In this document: positions 1 through 6,745 of the stretch, piece after piece | How the letters are laid out: every line of letters begins with the position of its first letter | How positions within the stretch are numbered: the first letter of the stretch is position 1 | Source of the DNA: Oscillospiraceae bacterium | GTDB lineage: Bacteria; Bacillota; Clostridia; Oscillospirales; Oscillospiraceae | Length of the DNA stretch: 10,207 bases | Direction: 5' to 3' | NCBI GenBank assembly: GCA_031260745.1 | Contig: JAISKY010000255.1 | Location: forward strand, 1 to 10,207 | Position numbers and translations under genes: made by a program | The notes under the pieces: generated by a model | What the model was told of the DNA's origin: nothing | What the model saw: the letters and a program-made list of their open reading frames with translations, nothing else | Databases searched by the model: none

Positions 1-857
1 CCATCCGCGCCGTCAGCGTCGCCCGCTCCGACTAACGTATGTATTTCGTCGATTACCAAAATAATGTTGCCTTCGGTTTTGACGTTCTCAATTAGGTTTT
101 TCATTCTCGCCTCGAACTGACCGCGGAATTGAGTTCCCGCGACCATAGCAGTCATATCCAGCAGCAACACTTCCTTAGCGCGCAGTTTATACGGTACCGC
201 GCCGCGTACGATACGCTGAGCCAGTCCCTCCGCTATCGCGGTTTTACCTACGCCGGGTTCGCCGATAAGACACGGATTGTTTTTCGTGCGGCGATTCAGT
301 ATTTGAATCAGACGCTCGGTTTCCTCGCCGCGTCCGATTACCGCGTCTAAAGTACCCTCGCGGGCGCGTTCAGTCAGAGAAACGCAATATGTTTCCAGGA
401 ATTTGTTGTGTTTCTCTTTCGCTTTTTGTTTCGGTTCTTTAGTTGGAGGCATTTTCGGTTTCTCCGACCTCTCTGATTTTTCATTCGGAGCGGCTCTGCC
501 GTCCGGCGCTGAGTGCGAAAACAAGTTCTTCAAAAACGGGAACATAGGACCGTCGTCCGCGCCGCCGTCCTCGTCGTCCGGCAGAAACAGTTCATCGCCG
601 TCGGCGTTCTCGTCGCGGCTAAGCATTTGCTCAAGTATGCCGCCCTCTCCGAACGCTTCCTGCATTCCCTCCGTTAATTGTTCAAGGTCCTCGTCGGATA
701 CGCCCATCTGACGCATAACGTCGTCTACGGGTTGTATGCCTAAGTCCCTCGCGCACTTGATGCAATATCCGTGCTGATTTGATTTCCCGTTTTCAATTGA
801 TGTAACAAACACCACCGCTATATTCTTTTTGCAGCGGTCGCAAATAGGTACTGCCAT
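1..857 (-). CDS. ClpE-like AAA+ ATPase (Clp protease ATP-binding subunit), C-terminus missing
   Basis: This is the N-terminal 285 residues of a Hsp100/Clp ATPase; the rest lies beyond the left edge. Such proteins unfold substrates for the ClpP protease or disaggregate them in the cytoplasm. Visible in order: a four-cysteine zinc-finger-like module (C6-x2-C9 and C32-x2-C35); a linker with a strongly acidic stretch around residues 80-103 and a Lys/Glu/Pro-rich stretch around 125-150; then the first AAA+ domain, with the conserved 'NRRTKNNP' lead-in, Walker A GEPGVGKT at 199-206, the pore-loop region around 236-248 (GTQFRGQFEAR) and Walker B ILVIDE at 266-271, followed by IHTLVGAG. There is no double Clp-N repeat, so the layout resembles ClpE rather than ClpA, ClpB or ClpC. 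The ATG at 857 has no close ribosome binding site; the nearest GGAG is about 24 bases upstream, beside the pgsA stop. pgsA ends 36 bases upstream, so read-through from pgsA is likely. The second ATPase domain and any ClpP-docking loop cannot be seen. Confidence 0.9.
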   Translation of the reverse strand, partial: MAVPICDRCKKNIAVVFVTSIENGKSNQHGYCIKCARDLGIQPVDDVMRQMGVSDEDLEQLTEGMQEAFGEGGILEQMLSRDENADGDELFLPDDEDGGADDGPMFPFLKNLFSHSAPDGRAAPNEKSERSEKPKMPPTKEPKQKAKEKHNKFLETYCVSLTERAREGTLDAVIGRGEETERLIQILNRRTKNNPCLIGEPGVGKTAIAEGLAQRIVRGAVPYKLRAKEVLLLDMTAMVAGTQFRGQFEARMKNLIENVKTEGNIILVIDEIHTLVGAGDADGAD

Positions 858-893
858 AATGCCGACGCGTACGCGCAGTAACTCCGGGCGCGA

Positions 894-1466
894 TTATTCG
901 CCGTCCCCGTCGTCTTTCCGCTGTACGCTTCCTTTCGTATTTTGTTGTATTGATAAAAATTTTGCAAGATAACTCGCAAACGCTAAAAGCATAATAAAAA
1001 TCGCGCCGAAAATCATCATATCCGCCCAAAACGGCTGAATAAACCCTTTCCCGACAATAAGTATAACACAAACCGCGAAAAAAACAACCGTTGAAGTTTT
1101 TCCAAATACGTTAGATGGTGGAGTATCCTCTATCTTCTTGTATAATAACAGCGCGCCTACGCCCATCAGACATTCTTTCGTGAAAAATACCACAACCGCC
1201 CATATAGGTATCAAACCGTCCACGGTAATACACACTAAAACCGTAAACGCCATCAGCTTATCTCCCAGCGGGTCAAGAACCCTGCCAAGCGCGGAGGTCA
1301 AATTATACTTTCTGGCAACATATCCGTCTAAAACATCAGTTATCGCCGCCGCGGCGTAAACCAACGCGGCTCTAAGCCCCGAATACTCACCGCCGTCAAA
1401 ATACGTCAGAGCAAATACGGGAACCAATAGTATTCTGAAAATAGACAGTAAGTTCGGAATGTTCAT
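894..1466 (-). CDS. pgsA: CDP-diacylglycerol--glycerol-3-phosphate 3-phosphatidyltransferase
   Basis: This 190-residue integral membrane enzyme should transfer a phosphatidyl group from CDP-diacylglycerol to glycerol-3-phosphate. That is the committed step to phosphatidylglycerol, and hence to cardiolipin and to the glycerol-phosphate used for lipoteichoic acid. The CDP-alcohol phosphotransferase signature is complete: D44, D47-G48, A51-R52, G61, D65 and D69 in the exact DG-x2-AR-x8-G-x3-D-x3-D spacing. The N-terminus (NIPNLLSIFRILLVPVF) is typical of PgsA rather than of phosphatidylserine synthase, and several hydrophobic segments follow. The length fits the family. The ATG at 1466 is preceded by GAGGCG at good spacing, and this site begins inside the last codons of glgC, which stops 8 bases upstream, so translation is probably coupled. 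Cardiolipin synthase of the CDP-alcohol type is the main alternative, but the N-terminal motif favours PgsA. Confidence 0.93.
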   Translation of the reverse strand: MNIPNLLSIFRILLVPVFALTYFDGGEYSGLRAALVYAAAAITDVLDGYVARKYNLTSALGRVLDPLGDKLMAFTVLVCITVDGLIPIWAVVVFFTKECLMGVGALLLYKKIEDTPPSNVFGKTSTVVFFAVCVILIVGKGFIQPFWADMMIFGAIFIMLLAFASYLAKFLSIQQNTKGSVQRKDDGDGE

Positions 1467-1474
1467 TATCGCCT

Positions 1475-2590
1475 CTATTCCGCCGATACGACGGTTATTT
1501 CGTCCGGTTCGCCTAATTCGATACCCTCGCCGATTATCGTGCCTTCGCTAAGTATCGCGCGTTTGACTTTCGCTCCGCGTTTAATCACGCAATTCGCCAT
1601 AATTACGCAACGGTCAACCTCCGCGCCCGACTCGATTATCACACCGCTTGACAGAACGCTGTTCAAAGCGTGACCGTATATCTCGCAGCCCTCCGTCAGC
1701 AGGCAGTTAACCACTTTTCCGTGTTCACCCACGTAGTGCGGAGGTCTGCCGACCGTTCTCGACATTATCTGCCAACCGGGCATTCCCAGCGTCATACCGC
1801 TAAGCATATCCATATTCGCTTGCCAAAGACTTCCGATTGTTCCGACGTCTTTCCAGTAACCGTCAAACTTATACGCGAATACGTTTTCTTTACCGGAAAT
1901 ATACGACGGAATAATATCCTTGCCAAAATCGTGTTCGGAGCTTTCCGTTTCCTCGTCCCTCATAAGGTACATTCTCAACTTTTTCCAACTGAATATGTAT
2001 ATACCCATAGACGCGAGGTTACTTTTCGGCTGTTTCGGCTTTTCCTCGAACTCCGTAATTCTTAGGCTTTCATCGGTGTTCATAATCCCGAATTGTCCGG
2101 CTTCCTCAAGCGGAACCCTGATAACCGCAATCGTTAAATCCGCTTCTTTATCCTTATGAAACGCGAGCATTTTGGAGTAATCCATCTTATACACGTGGTC
2201 ACCTGAAAGAATCAGCACGTACTCCGGGTCAAAGTTGTCAACGTAGGTGATATTCTGAAATACCGCGTTCGCGGAACCGCTGTACCACGTTCCGCCCCCG
2301 TCGGTGCTGTACGGCGAGAGAATCGCGGCGCCGCCGCTGATTCGGTCTAAATCCCACGCCTGACCTTTGCCGATATAGTTGTTCAGCAGCAACGGCTGAT
2401 ATTGCGTAAGAATCCCCACCGTGTCAATGCCGGAGTTCACGCAGTTAGACAACGGAAAGTCAATCAGCCGATACTTTCCCGCGAACGTCACAGCCGGTTT
2501 CGCGATATTGTCCGTTAGCGCGAACAGTCTGGAACCTCGCCCGCCTGCCAACAGCATCGCTACGCAATCTTTTTTAGTTTCACTAAACAT
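1475..2590 (-). CDS. glgC: Glucose-1-phosphate adenylyltransferase (ADP-glucose pyrophosphorylase)
   Basis: GlgC makes ADP-glucose from glucose-1-phosphate and ATP, the activated donor for glycogen synthesis in the cytoplasm. The 371-residue protein has the nucleotide-binding start LLAGGRGSRL (residues 13-22), then KPAV and GKYRLIDFPLSNCVNSGI (about 31-55). Next come the ADP-glucose pyrophosphorylase blocks GQAWDLDR (76-83) and LSGDHVYKMDY (128-138), then EEKPK and SNLASMGIYIF, and the sugar-phosphate region YWKDVGTIGSLWQANMDML near residue 245. The last 90 or so residues are left-handed beta-helix hexapeptide-type sequence. It resembles Bacillus GlgC closely in order and length (about 380 there) and keeps the catalytic blocks, so it is a GlgC and not the degenerate GlgD. 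The ATG at 2590 follows GGAGAG about eight bases upstream. glgB lies 76 bases upstream and pgsA begins 8 bases downstream. No glgD or glgA is present in the window. Confidence 0.96.
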   Translation of the reverse strand: MFSETKKDCVAMLLAGGRGSRLFALTDNIAKPAVTFAGKYRLIDFPLSNCVNSGIDTVGILTQYQPLLLNNYIGKGQAWDLDRISGGAAILSPYSTDGGGTWYSGSANAVFQNITYVDNFDPEYVLILSGDHVYKMDYSKMLAFHKDKEADLTIAVIRVPLEEAGQFGIMNTDESLRITEFEEKPKQPKSNLASMGIYIFSWKKLRMYLMRDEETESSEHDFGKDIIPSYISGKENVFAYKFDGYWKDVGTIGSLWQANMDMLSGMTLGMPGWQIMSRTVGRPPHYVGEHGKVVNCLLTEGCEIYGHALNSVLSSGVIIESGAEVDRCVIMANCVIKRGAKVKRAILSEGTIIGEGIELGEPDEITVVSAE

Positions 2591-2666
2591 AGTAAATCTC
2601 TCCGTTTTTGAGAAATATCAATATTTTTATCTGCTATACCAGTTTCGCGGGGTAAGCGTGAGCAAA

Positions 2667-4556
2667 CTATCGCTCCGCGTCCGACTGCCGCAAAATCAGC
2701 GTACTTAACGGCGGGAGTGTTACGCTGACGCTTTGGTCAAAGCCGTGCAGCGGTATTGCTTCGCTTTCGATTGCTAAGGGGTTGCAGACTCCGCCGCCCC
2801 CGTACTCCTCCAAATCGCTGTTGAACGCTTCCGCGTAAACGCCTGAATCCGGTACTCCGAACCTGTAATTCTCGCGCTTCACGGGAGCGAAGTTCTGAGC
2901 TATAATCAGCTTGTTGCCCGATTTGTCTATCCTGATAAATATTATTATGTTCTGTGACCTGTCATCAGCGCTTATCCAACGAAATCCGTCCCAACTGTAA
3001 TCAATCTCCCACAACGCGGGAGTTTCAAGGTAAAAATGATTCAAAGCCTTAACGTAATCGAATATCTTGCGGTGGTACGGGTACTCCAGTAAATGCCAGT
3101 CTAAGCTGTCCTCCTCGTTCCATTCTATGAACTGCCCGAACTCCGTACCCATAAAATTCAACTTTTTACCGGGATGAGCGAACATATATCCCAAAAACGC
3201 TCTAAGCCCCGCGAACTTCGTTTCATAATTGCCAGGCATTTTGTTCAGAAGCGAAGCCTTGCCGTGTACTACTTCATCGTGACTAATCGGGAGTATATAA
3301 TTCTCGCTGAACGCGTAGTGAAACGAAAACGTGACCTTGTCGTGCTTGTCCTTACGGTATAGCGGGTCGGTAGCCGTATAACTAAGCATATCGTTCATCC
3401 AGCCCATATTCCACTTGAAGTTAAACCCAAGCCCGCCCTCGTGAATCGGCTTAGTAACCATCGGATAGGCGGAGCTTTCCTCCGCCGCCATTATCGCTGT
3501 AGGATAATACTCAAAAACCGTTTTGTTAAGTTTTTTCAAAAACGCGATTCCGTCCAGATTTTTGTTATCGCCGTATTGGTTCGGAAACCACTCCCCGGGT
3601 TCGCGTCCGTAGCTAAGGTACACCATAGAACTAACCGCGTCAACCCTAAGTCCGTCCGCGTGAAAAAGGTCAAGCCAGAATATCGCGCTTGACACCAGGA
3701 ACGACTGAACCTCCGTCCTGCCGTAGTCGAAACAGCGAGTTCCCCATTGCGGCTGTTCTTTCTTGTCCCAACCGTGAGCCTCGTACAAATCGCCGCCGTC
3801 AAACTCCACAAGTCCGGCCTCGTCTTTAGGAAAGTGCGACGGAACCCAGTCAAGCAGAACCCCGATTCCCGCCTGATGGCATTTATCAATAAGGTACATC
3901 AAGTCTTTCGGCTCACCCCAACGCGAGCTTGCCGCGAAATATCCGCTAAGCTGATAACCCCAGCTTTTACCGTACGGGTGTTCCATAACAGGTAAAAGCT
4001 CCAAATAGTTGAAGCCCATCTCCGTCAGATACGGCACAAGTAAGTCCGCAGTTTCGCGATAGCCCATCGGTTGCCTGTCCGCAGTCCAGCGCCACGAGCC
4101 TACGTGCATTTCGTATATGTTCATCGGAGATTCGTAAACATTTTTATCCGCTTTCGAGCCAATCCACTCCGTATCGCGCCAATCGTAACCCTCGATATTG
4201 TAAATAACCGAAGCGGTTTTACCGTCGGTTTCAGAGTAAAACGCGAACGGGTCGCTTTTCACAATCGTCCGTCCGTCTTTAGTTTTAATTGAGTATTTAT
4301 ATCTTTGTCCGGGCGCGACGCCCTCAATCGCGGTTTCCCAGATTCCCTGCTCCGATACTTTTGTCATCGTATCAACCGAGTTATCCCAGTTATTCCAGTC
4401 GCCGACAACGCTGACCGCCTCGGAATTAGGCGCCCATACCCTGAATATCGCCGCAACCGAATTTACGTGGCAGCCTAACAACTCGTAAGACCTGTAATTC
4501 GTGCCTTGATGAAACAAGAACGCCGGAACCGCTCCGGGACTCCACGCGTGTTTCAT
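2667..4556 (-). CDS. glgB: 1,4-alpha-glucan branching enzyme (GH13)
   Basis: GlgB cuts alpha-1,4-glucan chains and rejoins the fragment by an alpha-1,6 bond, creating glycogen branches. Numbering is from the ATG at 4556 (629 residues). A CBM48 module (about 35-105, with FRVWAPNSEAVSVVGDWNNW) is followed by the GH13 barrel. The four conserved GH13 regions are present: DWVPSHFP at 236-243; DGLRVDAV with the nucleophile D306; AEES with the acid/base glutamate at 359; and ISHDEV with H426 and D427. The YEMHVGSW block near 150 and an all-beta C-terminal domain ending in LPPLSTLIL are also typical. The size matches the short GlgB type without an extra N-terminal module. An in-frame GTG at 4568 would add four residues, but the GGGGGTG ribosome binding site overlaps that codon and sits about nine bases before the ATG at 4556, so I prefer the ATG. 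glgC follows after 76 bases, so an operon is likely. Confidence 0.96.
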   Translation of the reverse strand: MKHAWSPGAVPAFLFHQGTNYRSYELLGCHVNSVAAIFRVWAPNSEAVSVVGDWNNWDNSVDTMTKVSEQGIWETAIEGVAPGQRYKYSIKTKDGRTIVKSDPFAFYSETDGKTASVIYNIEGYDWRDTEWIGSKADKNVYESPMNIYEMHVGSWRWTADRQPMGYRETADLLVPYLTEMGFNYLELLPVMEHPYGKSWGYQLSGYFAASSRWGEPKDLMYLIDKCHQAGIGVLLDWVPSHFPKDEAGLVEFDGGDLYEAHGWDKKEQPQWGTRCFDYGRTEVQSFLVSSAIFWLDLFHADGLRVDAVSSMVYLSYGREPGEWFPNQYGDNKNLDGIAFLKKLNKTVFEYYPTAIMAAEESSAYPMVTKPIHEGGLGFNFKWNMGWMNDMLSYTATDPLYRKDKHDKVTFSFHYAFSENYILPISHDEVVHGKASLLNKMPGNYETKFAGLRAFLGYMFAHPGKKLNFMGTEFGQFIEWNEEDSLDWHLLEYPYHRKIFDYVKALNHFYLETPALWEIDYSWDGFRWISADDRSQNIIIFIRIDKSGNKLIIAQNFAPVKRENYRFGVPDSGVYAEAFNSDLEEYGGGGVCNPLAIESEAIPLHGFDQSVSVTLPPLSTLILRQSDAER

Positions 4557-4665
4557 ATTCAAGCTCACCCCCTATTCTTATAAATGACAATTGACAAATG
4601 AGAATTTAATTCACATTCGGCCGTACGCCTAATTGTCAATTGTCATTTATTCTTTACCATTCGTT
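4557..4665. other. Intergenic region between the SLH gene and glgB
   Basis: This 109-base gap carries the long inverted repeat at 4580-4650 and the glgB ribosome binding site (plus-strand run of C around 4568-4572). On the minus strand a TATAAG at 4582-4577 with a poor -35 (TTCTCA, 16 bases away) could be a weak glgB promoter. If so, it would partly use the repeat arm and leave a very short leader. I see no U-tract terminator after the SLH gene, so read-through from that gene remains possible. Confidence 0.4.
4580..4650. repeat. 18-base perfect inverted repeat around a 35-base centre (MITE-like or regulatory)
   Basis: The left arm ATAAATGACAATTGACAA (4580-4597) is the exact reverse complement of 4633-4650. 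Each arm contains a heptamer repeated in tandem (TGACAAT, then TGACAA). The 35-base centre includes CGTACG. Neither strand shows a U-run after the arms, so a standard terminator is unlikely. Small palindromic elements with arms of this composition occur as dispersed intergenic repeats in some bacteria. Whether this one is repeated elsewhere cannot be told from one window. Confidence 0.75.
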
Positions 4666-6594
4666 CTAACTCTCTACCACGATTGAGCTTGCCGTCATCA
4701 TATTATTTCCCAGCATAGTACCGTATACCGTCAGAGTTGAGTTCGGCTTCAAGTCATAAATGCCGAGATTTTTATTACCTCCTGAGGTTATAATCGTAAT
4801 TCCTGCGTTAACGGTTATGTAGTACAACGCGTTATCCGCCTGAAGCATTAGCTCACCCGTCGTATCAATCGTCAGCAATTTTCCGGTAATCTTCTCCGCG
4901 GCTGTAGTACGCTCCGTAAGGTAAATATCCGTAATGTACTCACCGTATATTACCATCGAAACCTCGTCCCCGATTTGCAATTCCCCGATTTTAATTGAAT
5001 TTTGACCCATCCAAATAATTACGCCGCGCTCAAGCGTATAGATATGTTCCTCGCCGTTAGTCAGCCGGACTTCCAGCGAGTCGCCGCTTAGCGAGCGGTG
5101 TATCGCCTTGATTACGCCCCTGGTGTTGGTTTCCTGACCGCTAAGGTCAATCGCGGTCAGCAATCCTCCGCCTATCGTCGCGGTCGCCGCGTAACCCGCG
5201 CGTACGCGGTCAATACGTACCGCCGCGTTAGCGCGCGTTACCTTCGGAAAATTCGTCAGTAAGAACGGCAGTCTGTATGTAAAAGTGTCTGTGGCTTGAA
5301 GGTCGATACTGCTGATAGTGTCGTACGTGACGTTCGTAATCGTACCTTTAAGGTCAAACCAGGAGTTCTTAGCCTGTACTTCCGCCGCTTCGCGGTTTAC
5401 CGCCAGACGCAGACTGATAAATCTGCCTTGAGCGGCTCCGGTTCCGATGTCCGCGAGTTTGTACCCCGTCTTGCCCTCAATCGCGATTATCGCGTCCGCC
5501 GCGACGCTGTAACTTGCCTGAGCGCCGGTATTCGGGTCAGTCAACGCTAATGTAGGGATTTGAGTATACGTCGTTAGTTGGGAAAGTACGCCTTGCACCC
5601 ACACCGAAACATTGTCAATCGACATAGTCTGAGGCACATTCTCGGCATTCAAGCCGACCGTCGCGAAATATCCGTCGTACGAGTTTAGTTTTACTCTGGT
5701 GTCCAACAGCGTAATGTTAAGAAACACCGGCAACGTAAATACTCGCTGTAGTCCGTCAAACCCGCGGATTATAAGCTCTGTATCGTTAAACTTTGTGATT
5801 ATTCCCTCAACAGTTTGAGTAACTCCAGTCGGCGATGGCGTCGTACTTGGAGAAGGCGAGGAAGTAGGCGCGACCAAATTTAGCGTCGGTAAAGCGTTGT
5901 ACTTGGTTTCACGCCAGATTATCGCTTTATCAAGCATCGTCGCGGCGACGGCTCTGGTAACGTCGCTGGACGGCAGAAACCGCTTTGCTTCGTCGCCCTG
6001 GAGTATTTTATTCTCTTGCAGTTTAGCTACTGCGGGAGCGTAATAGTCGTCTATCGCGCTTTTATCCGCGAAGTCAAGCGTCTGTTTCCAGTTGCTTGTA
6101 TCTTCTTCCGACATTAAGGCTCTGTACAGGAACAACGCAAGTACCTGTTTACGTATCGGCTTGTTAAAGTCGCTGCGTTCTTCCTCGCCGTTAGCTTTCA
6201 TACGGTAAACTTCCGATTCCTTAACGATACCCGTAGCGAGGCAAATCTCCAACGCCTGTACCGCCCAGTTTAATCCGGAATCCGGCATAATTTTCTTCGC
6301 CTGCGCCGCGTATTGCGTTTCAATCTGCGCGCGCGATAAATCGTCAATTACAAACAACCTCGAAAGCATTGTAAGAGCTTCAGCGGAAGTTATTTTGGCT
6401 TCCGGTCTAATCGTGTTATCACTGTAGCCTTGCAAAATACCTCTGGCGACAAGTCCCTCTAAATTGGACTTTGCCCAGTGGTCTATGTCGCTGTAAGTTA
6501 CGGCATTCGCGGCAATCTGAGCGCCGGACGCTCCGATTAACATAAGTACGCAAAGCAGTATCGCGCTCAACCGCGAAACAATTCTTTTCTGCAT
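4666..6594 (-). CDS. Secreted S-layer homology (SLH) domain protein with repeated beta-rich C-terminal modules
   Basis: This 642-residue protein is predicted to be exported and held non-covalently on the cell wall by its SLH domains, which in known families bind pyruvylated secondary wall polymer. The signal peptide covers residues 1-31 (basic QKRIVSR, hydrophobic LSAILLCVLMLIGASG, cleavage after ANA). SLH-like units follow at about 34-80 (YSDIDHWAKSNLEGLVARGI, then GYSDNTIRPEAKITSAEA), 98-165 (WAVQALEICLATGI) and 172-225 (YYAPAVAKLQENKIL, then FLPSSDVTRAVAA). A Ser/Thr/Pro-rich linker spans about 242-256 (TSSPSPSTTPSPT). The rest (about 260-642) is beta-rich and looks like five degenerate repeats of 65-90 residues, each opening with a G-x-(I/L) strand such as VEGIIT, VQGVLS, LKGTIT, TRGVIK and ITGKLL. 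No catalytic motif is recognisable. I chose the ATG at 6594, not the in-frame ATG at 6603, because the GGGGGG ribosome binding site is one base from the latter and about ten from the former. The role is probably structural or polymer binding; the function is unknown. Confidence 0.85.
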   Translation of the reverse strand: MQKRIVSRLSAILLCVLMLIGASGAQIAANAVTYSDIDHWAKSNLEGLVARGILQGYSDNTIRPEAKITSAEALTMLSRLFVIDDLSRAQIETQYAAQAKKIMPDSGLNWAVQALEICLATGIVKESEVYRMKANGEEERSDFNKPIRKQVLALFLYRALMSEEDTSNWKQTLDFADKSAIDDYYAPAVAKLQENKILQGDEAKRFLPSSDVTRAVAATMLDKAIIWRETKYNALPTLNLVAPTSSPSPSTTPSPTGVTQTVEGIITKFNDTELIIRGFDGLQRVFTLPVFLNITLLDTRVKLNSYDGYFATVGLNAENVPQTMSIDNVSVWVQGVLSQLTTYTQIPTLALTDPNTGAQASYSVAADAIIAIEGKTGYKLADIGTGAAQGRFISLRLAVNREAAEVQAKNSWFDLKGTITNVTYDTISSIDLQATDTFTYRLPFLLTNFPKVTRANAAVRIDRVRAGYAATATIGGGLLTAIDLSGQETNTRGVIKAIHRSLSGDSLEVRLTNGEEHIYTLERGVIIWMGQNSIKIGELQIGDEVSMVIYGEYITDIYLTERTTAAEKITGKLLTIDTTGELMLQADNALYYITVNAGITIITSGGNKNLGIYDLKPNSTLTVYGTMLGNNMMTASSIVVES

Positions 6595-6621
6595 AATATA
6601 CATACCCCCCTTAATTCTACC

Positions 6622-6650
6622 AGTGTATCACAAAACTCCGCAAAAAGCAA
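6622..6650 (-). promoter_or_regulatory. Predicted sigma-A-type promoter of the SLH gene, extended -10
   Basis: Read on the minus strand, TTGCTT (6650-6645) lies 17 bases from TACACT (6627-6622), which is directly preceded by TGA, giving an extended -10 of the TGn type. Transcription would start near 6615, leaving a leader of about 20 bases that contains the GGGGGG ribosome binding site. This suggests the SLH gene has its own promoter separate from the nucleotidyltransferase gene upstream. Confidence 0.6.
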
Positions 6651-6676
6651 GCGTTAATTTGAGATTTGCGTTAATT
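6651..6676 (-). repeat. Direct repeat of AATTAACGC abutting the SLH promoter -35
   Basis: On the minus strand AATTAACGC occurs twice, at 6676-6668 and 6659-6651, 17 bases apart, with the second copy directly next to the TTGCTT -35 element. The placement suits an activator site, but no known regulator motif is recognised and chance is possible in AT-rich DNA. Confidence 0.35.
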
Positions 6677-6696
6677 ATTTACATTGATTTTTTTAC

Positions 6697-6727
6697 CAAC
6701 TCCCCTCCGCGTAGCAAAGGGGAGTTG
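6697..6727. repeat. 10-base inverted repeat, stem-loop after the nucleotidyltransferase gene
   Basis: CAACTCCCCT (6697-6706) and AGGGGAGTTG (6718-6727) form a perfect stem around an 11-base loop, 19 bases beyond the stop of the upstream gene. In that gene's transcript the stem is followed by a run of A, not U, so it is not a textbook Rho-independent terminator. It could still stabilise or process the 3' end, or be a copy of a dispersed palindromic repeat. Confidence 0.6.
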
Positions 6728-6745
6728 TGACTATATAATTTTTCG

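Noticed and set aside
76..92. Possible pseudogene or frame break in the Clp gene at the left edge
   Set aside because: The frame runs open from the ATG at 857 to the window edge with Walker A and B motifs in register; it is only cut by the window.
793..1071. A 92-residue minus-strand frame bridging pgsA and the Clp gene
   Set aside because: It overlaps pgsA and the Clp N-terminus in another frame and shows no domain; both real genes have conserved motifs in their own frames. It does not indicate a frameshift.
1475..2590. Possibility that this is the regulatory paralogue GlgD rather than GlgC
   Set aside because: The conserved GlgC blocks (AGGRGSRL, GQAWDLDR, SGDHVYKMD, YWKDVGT) are all intact and follow Bacillus GlgC closely.
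4557..4568. An in-frame GTG start that would lengthen GlgB by four residues
   Set aside because: The only good ribosome binding site overlaps this GTG and is properly spaced for the ATG at 4556.
6595..6603. An in-frame ATG that would lengthen the SLH protein by three residues
   Set aside because: The GGGGGG ribosome binding site is one base away, too close to serve this ATG; the ATG at 6594 has suitable spacing.
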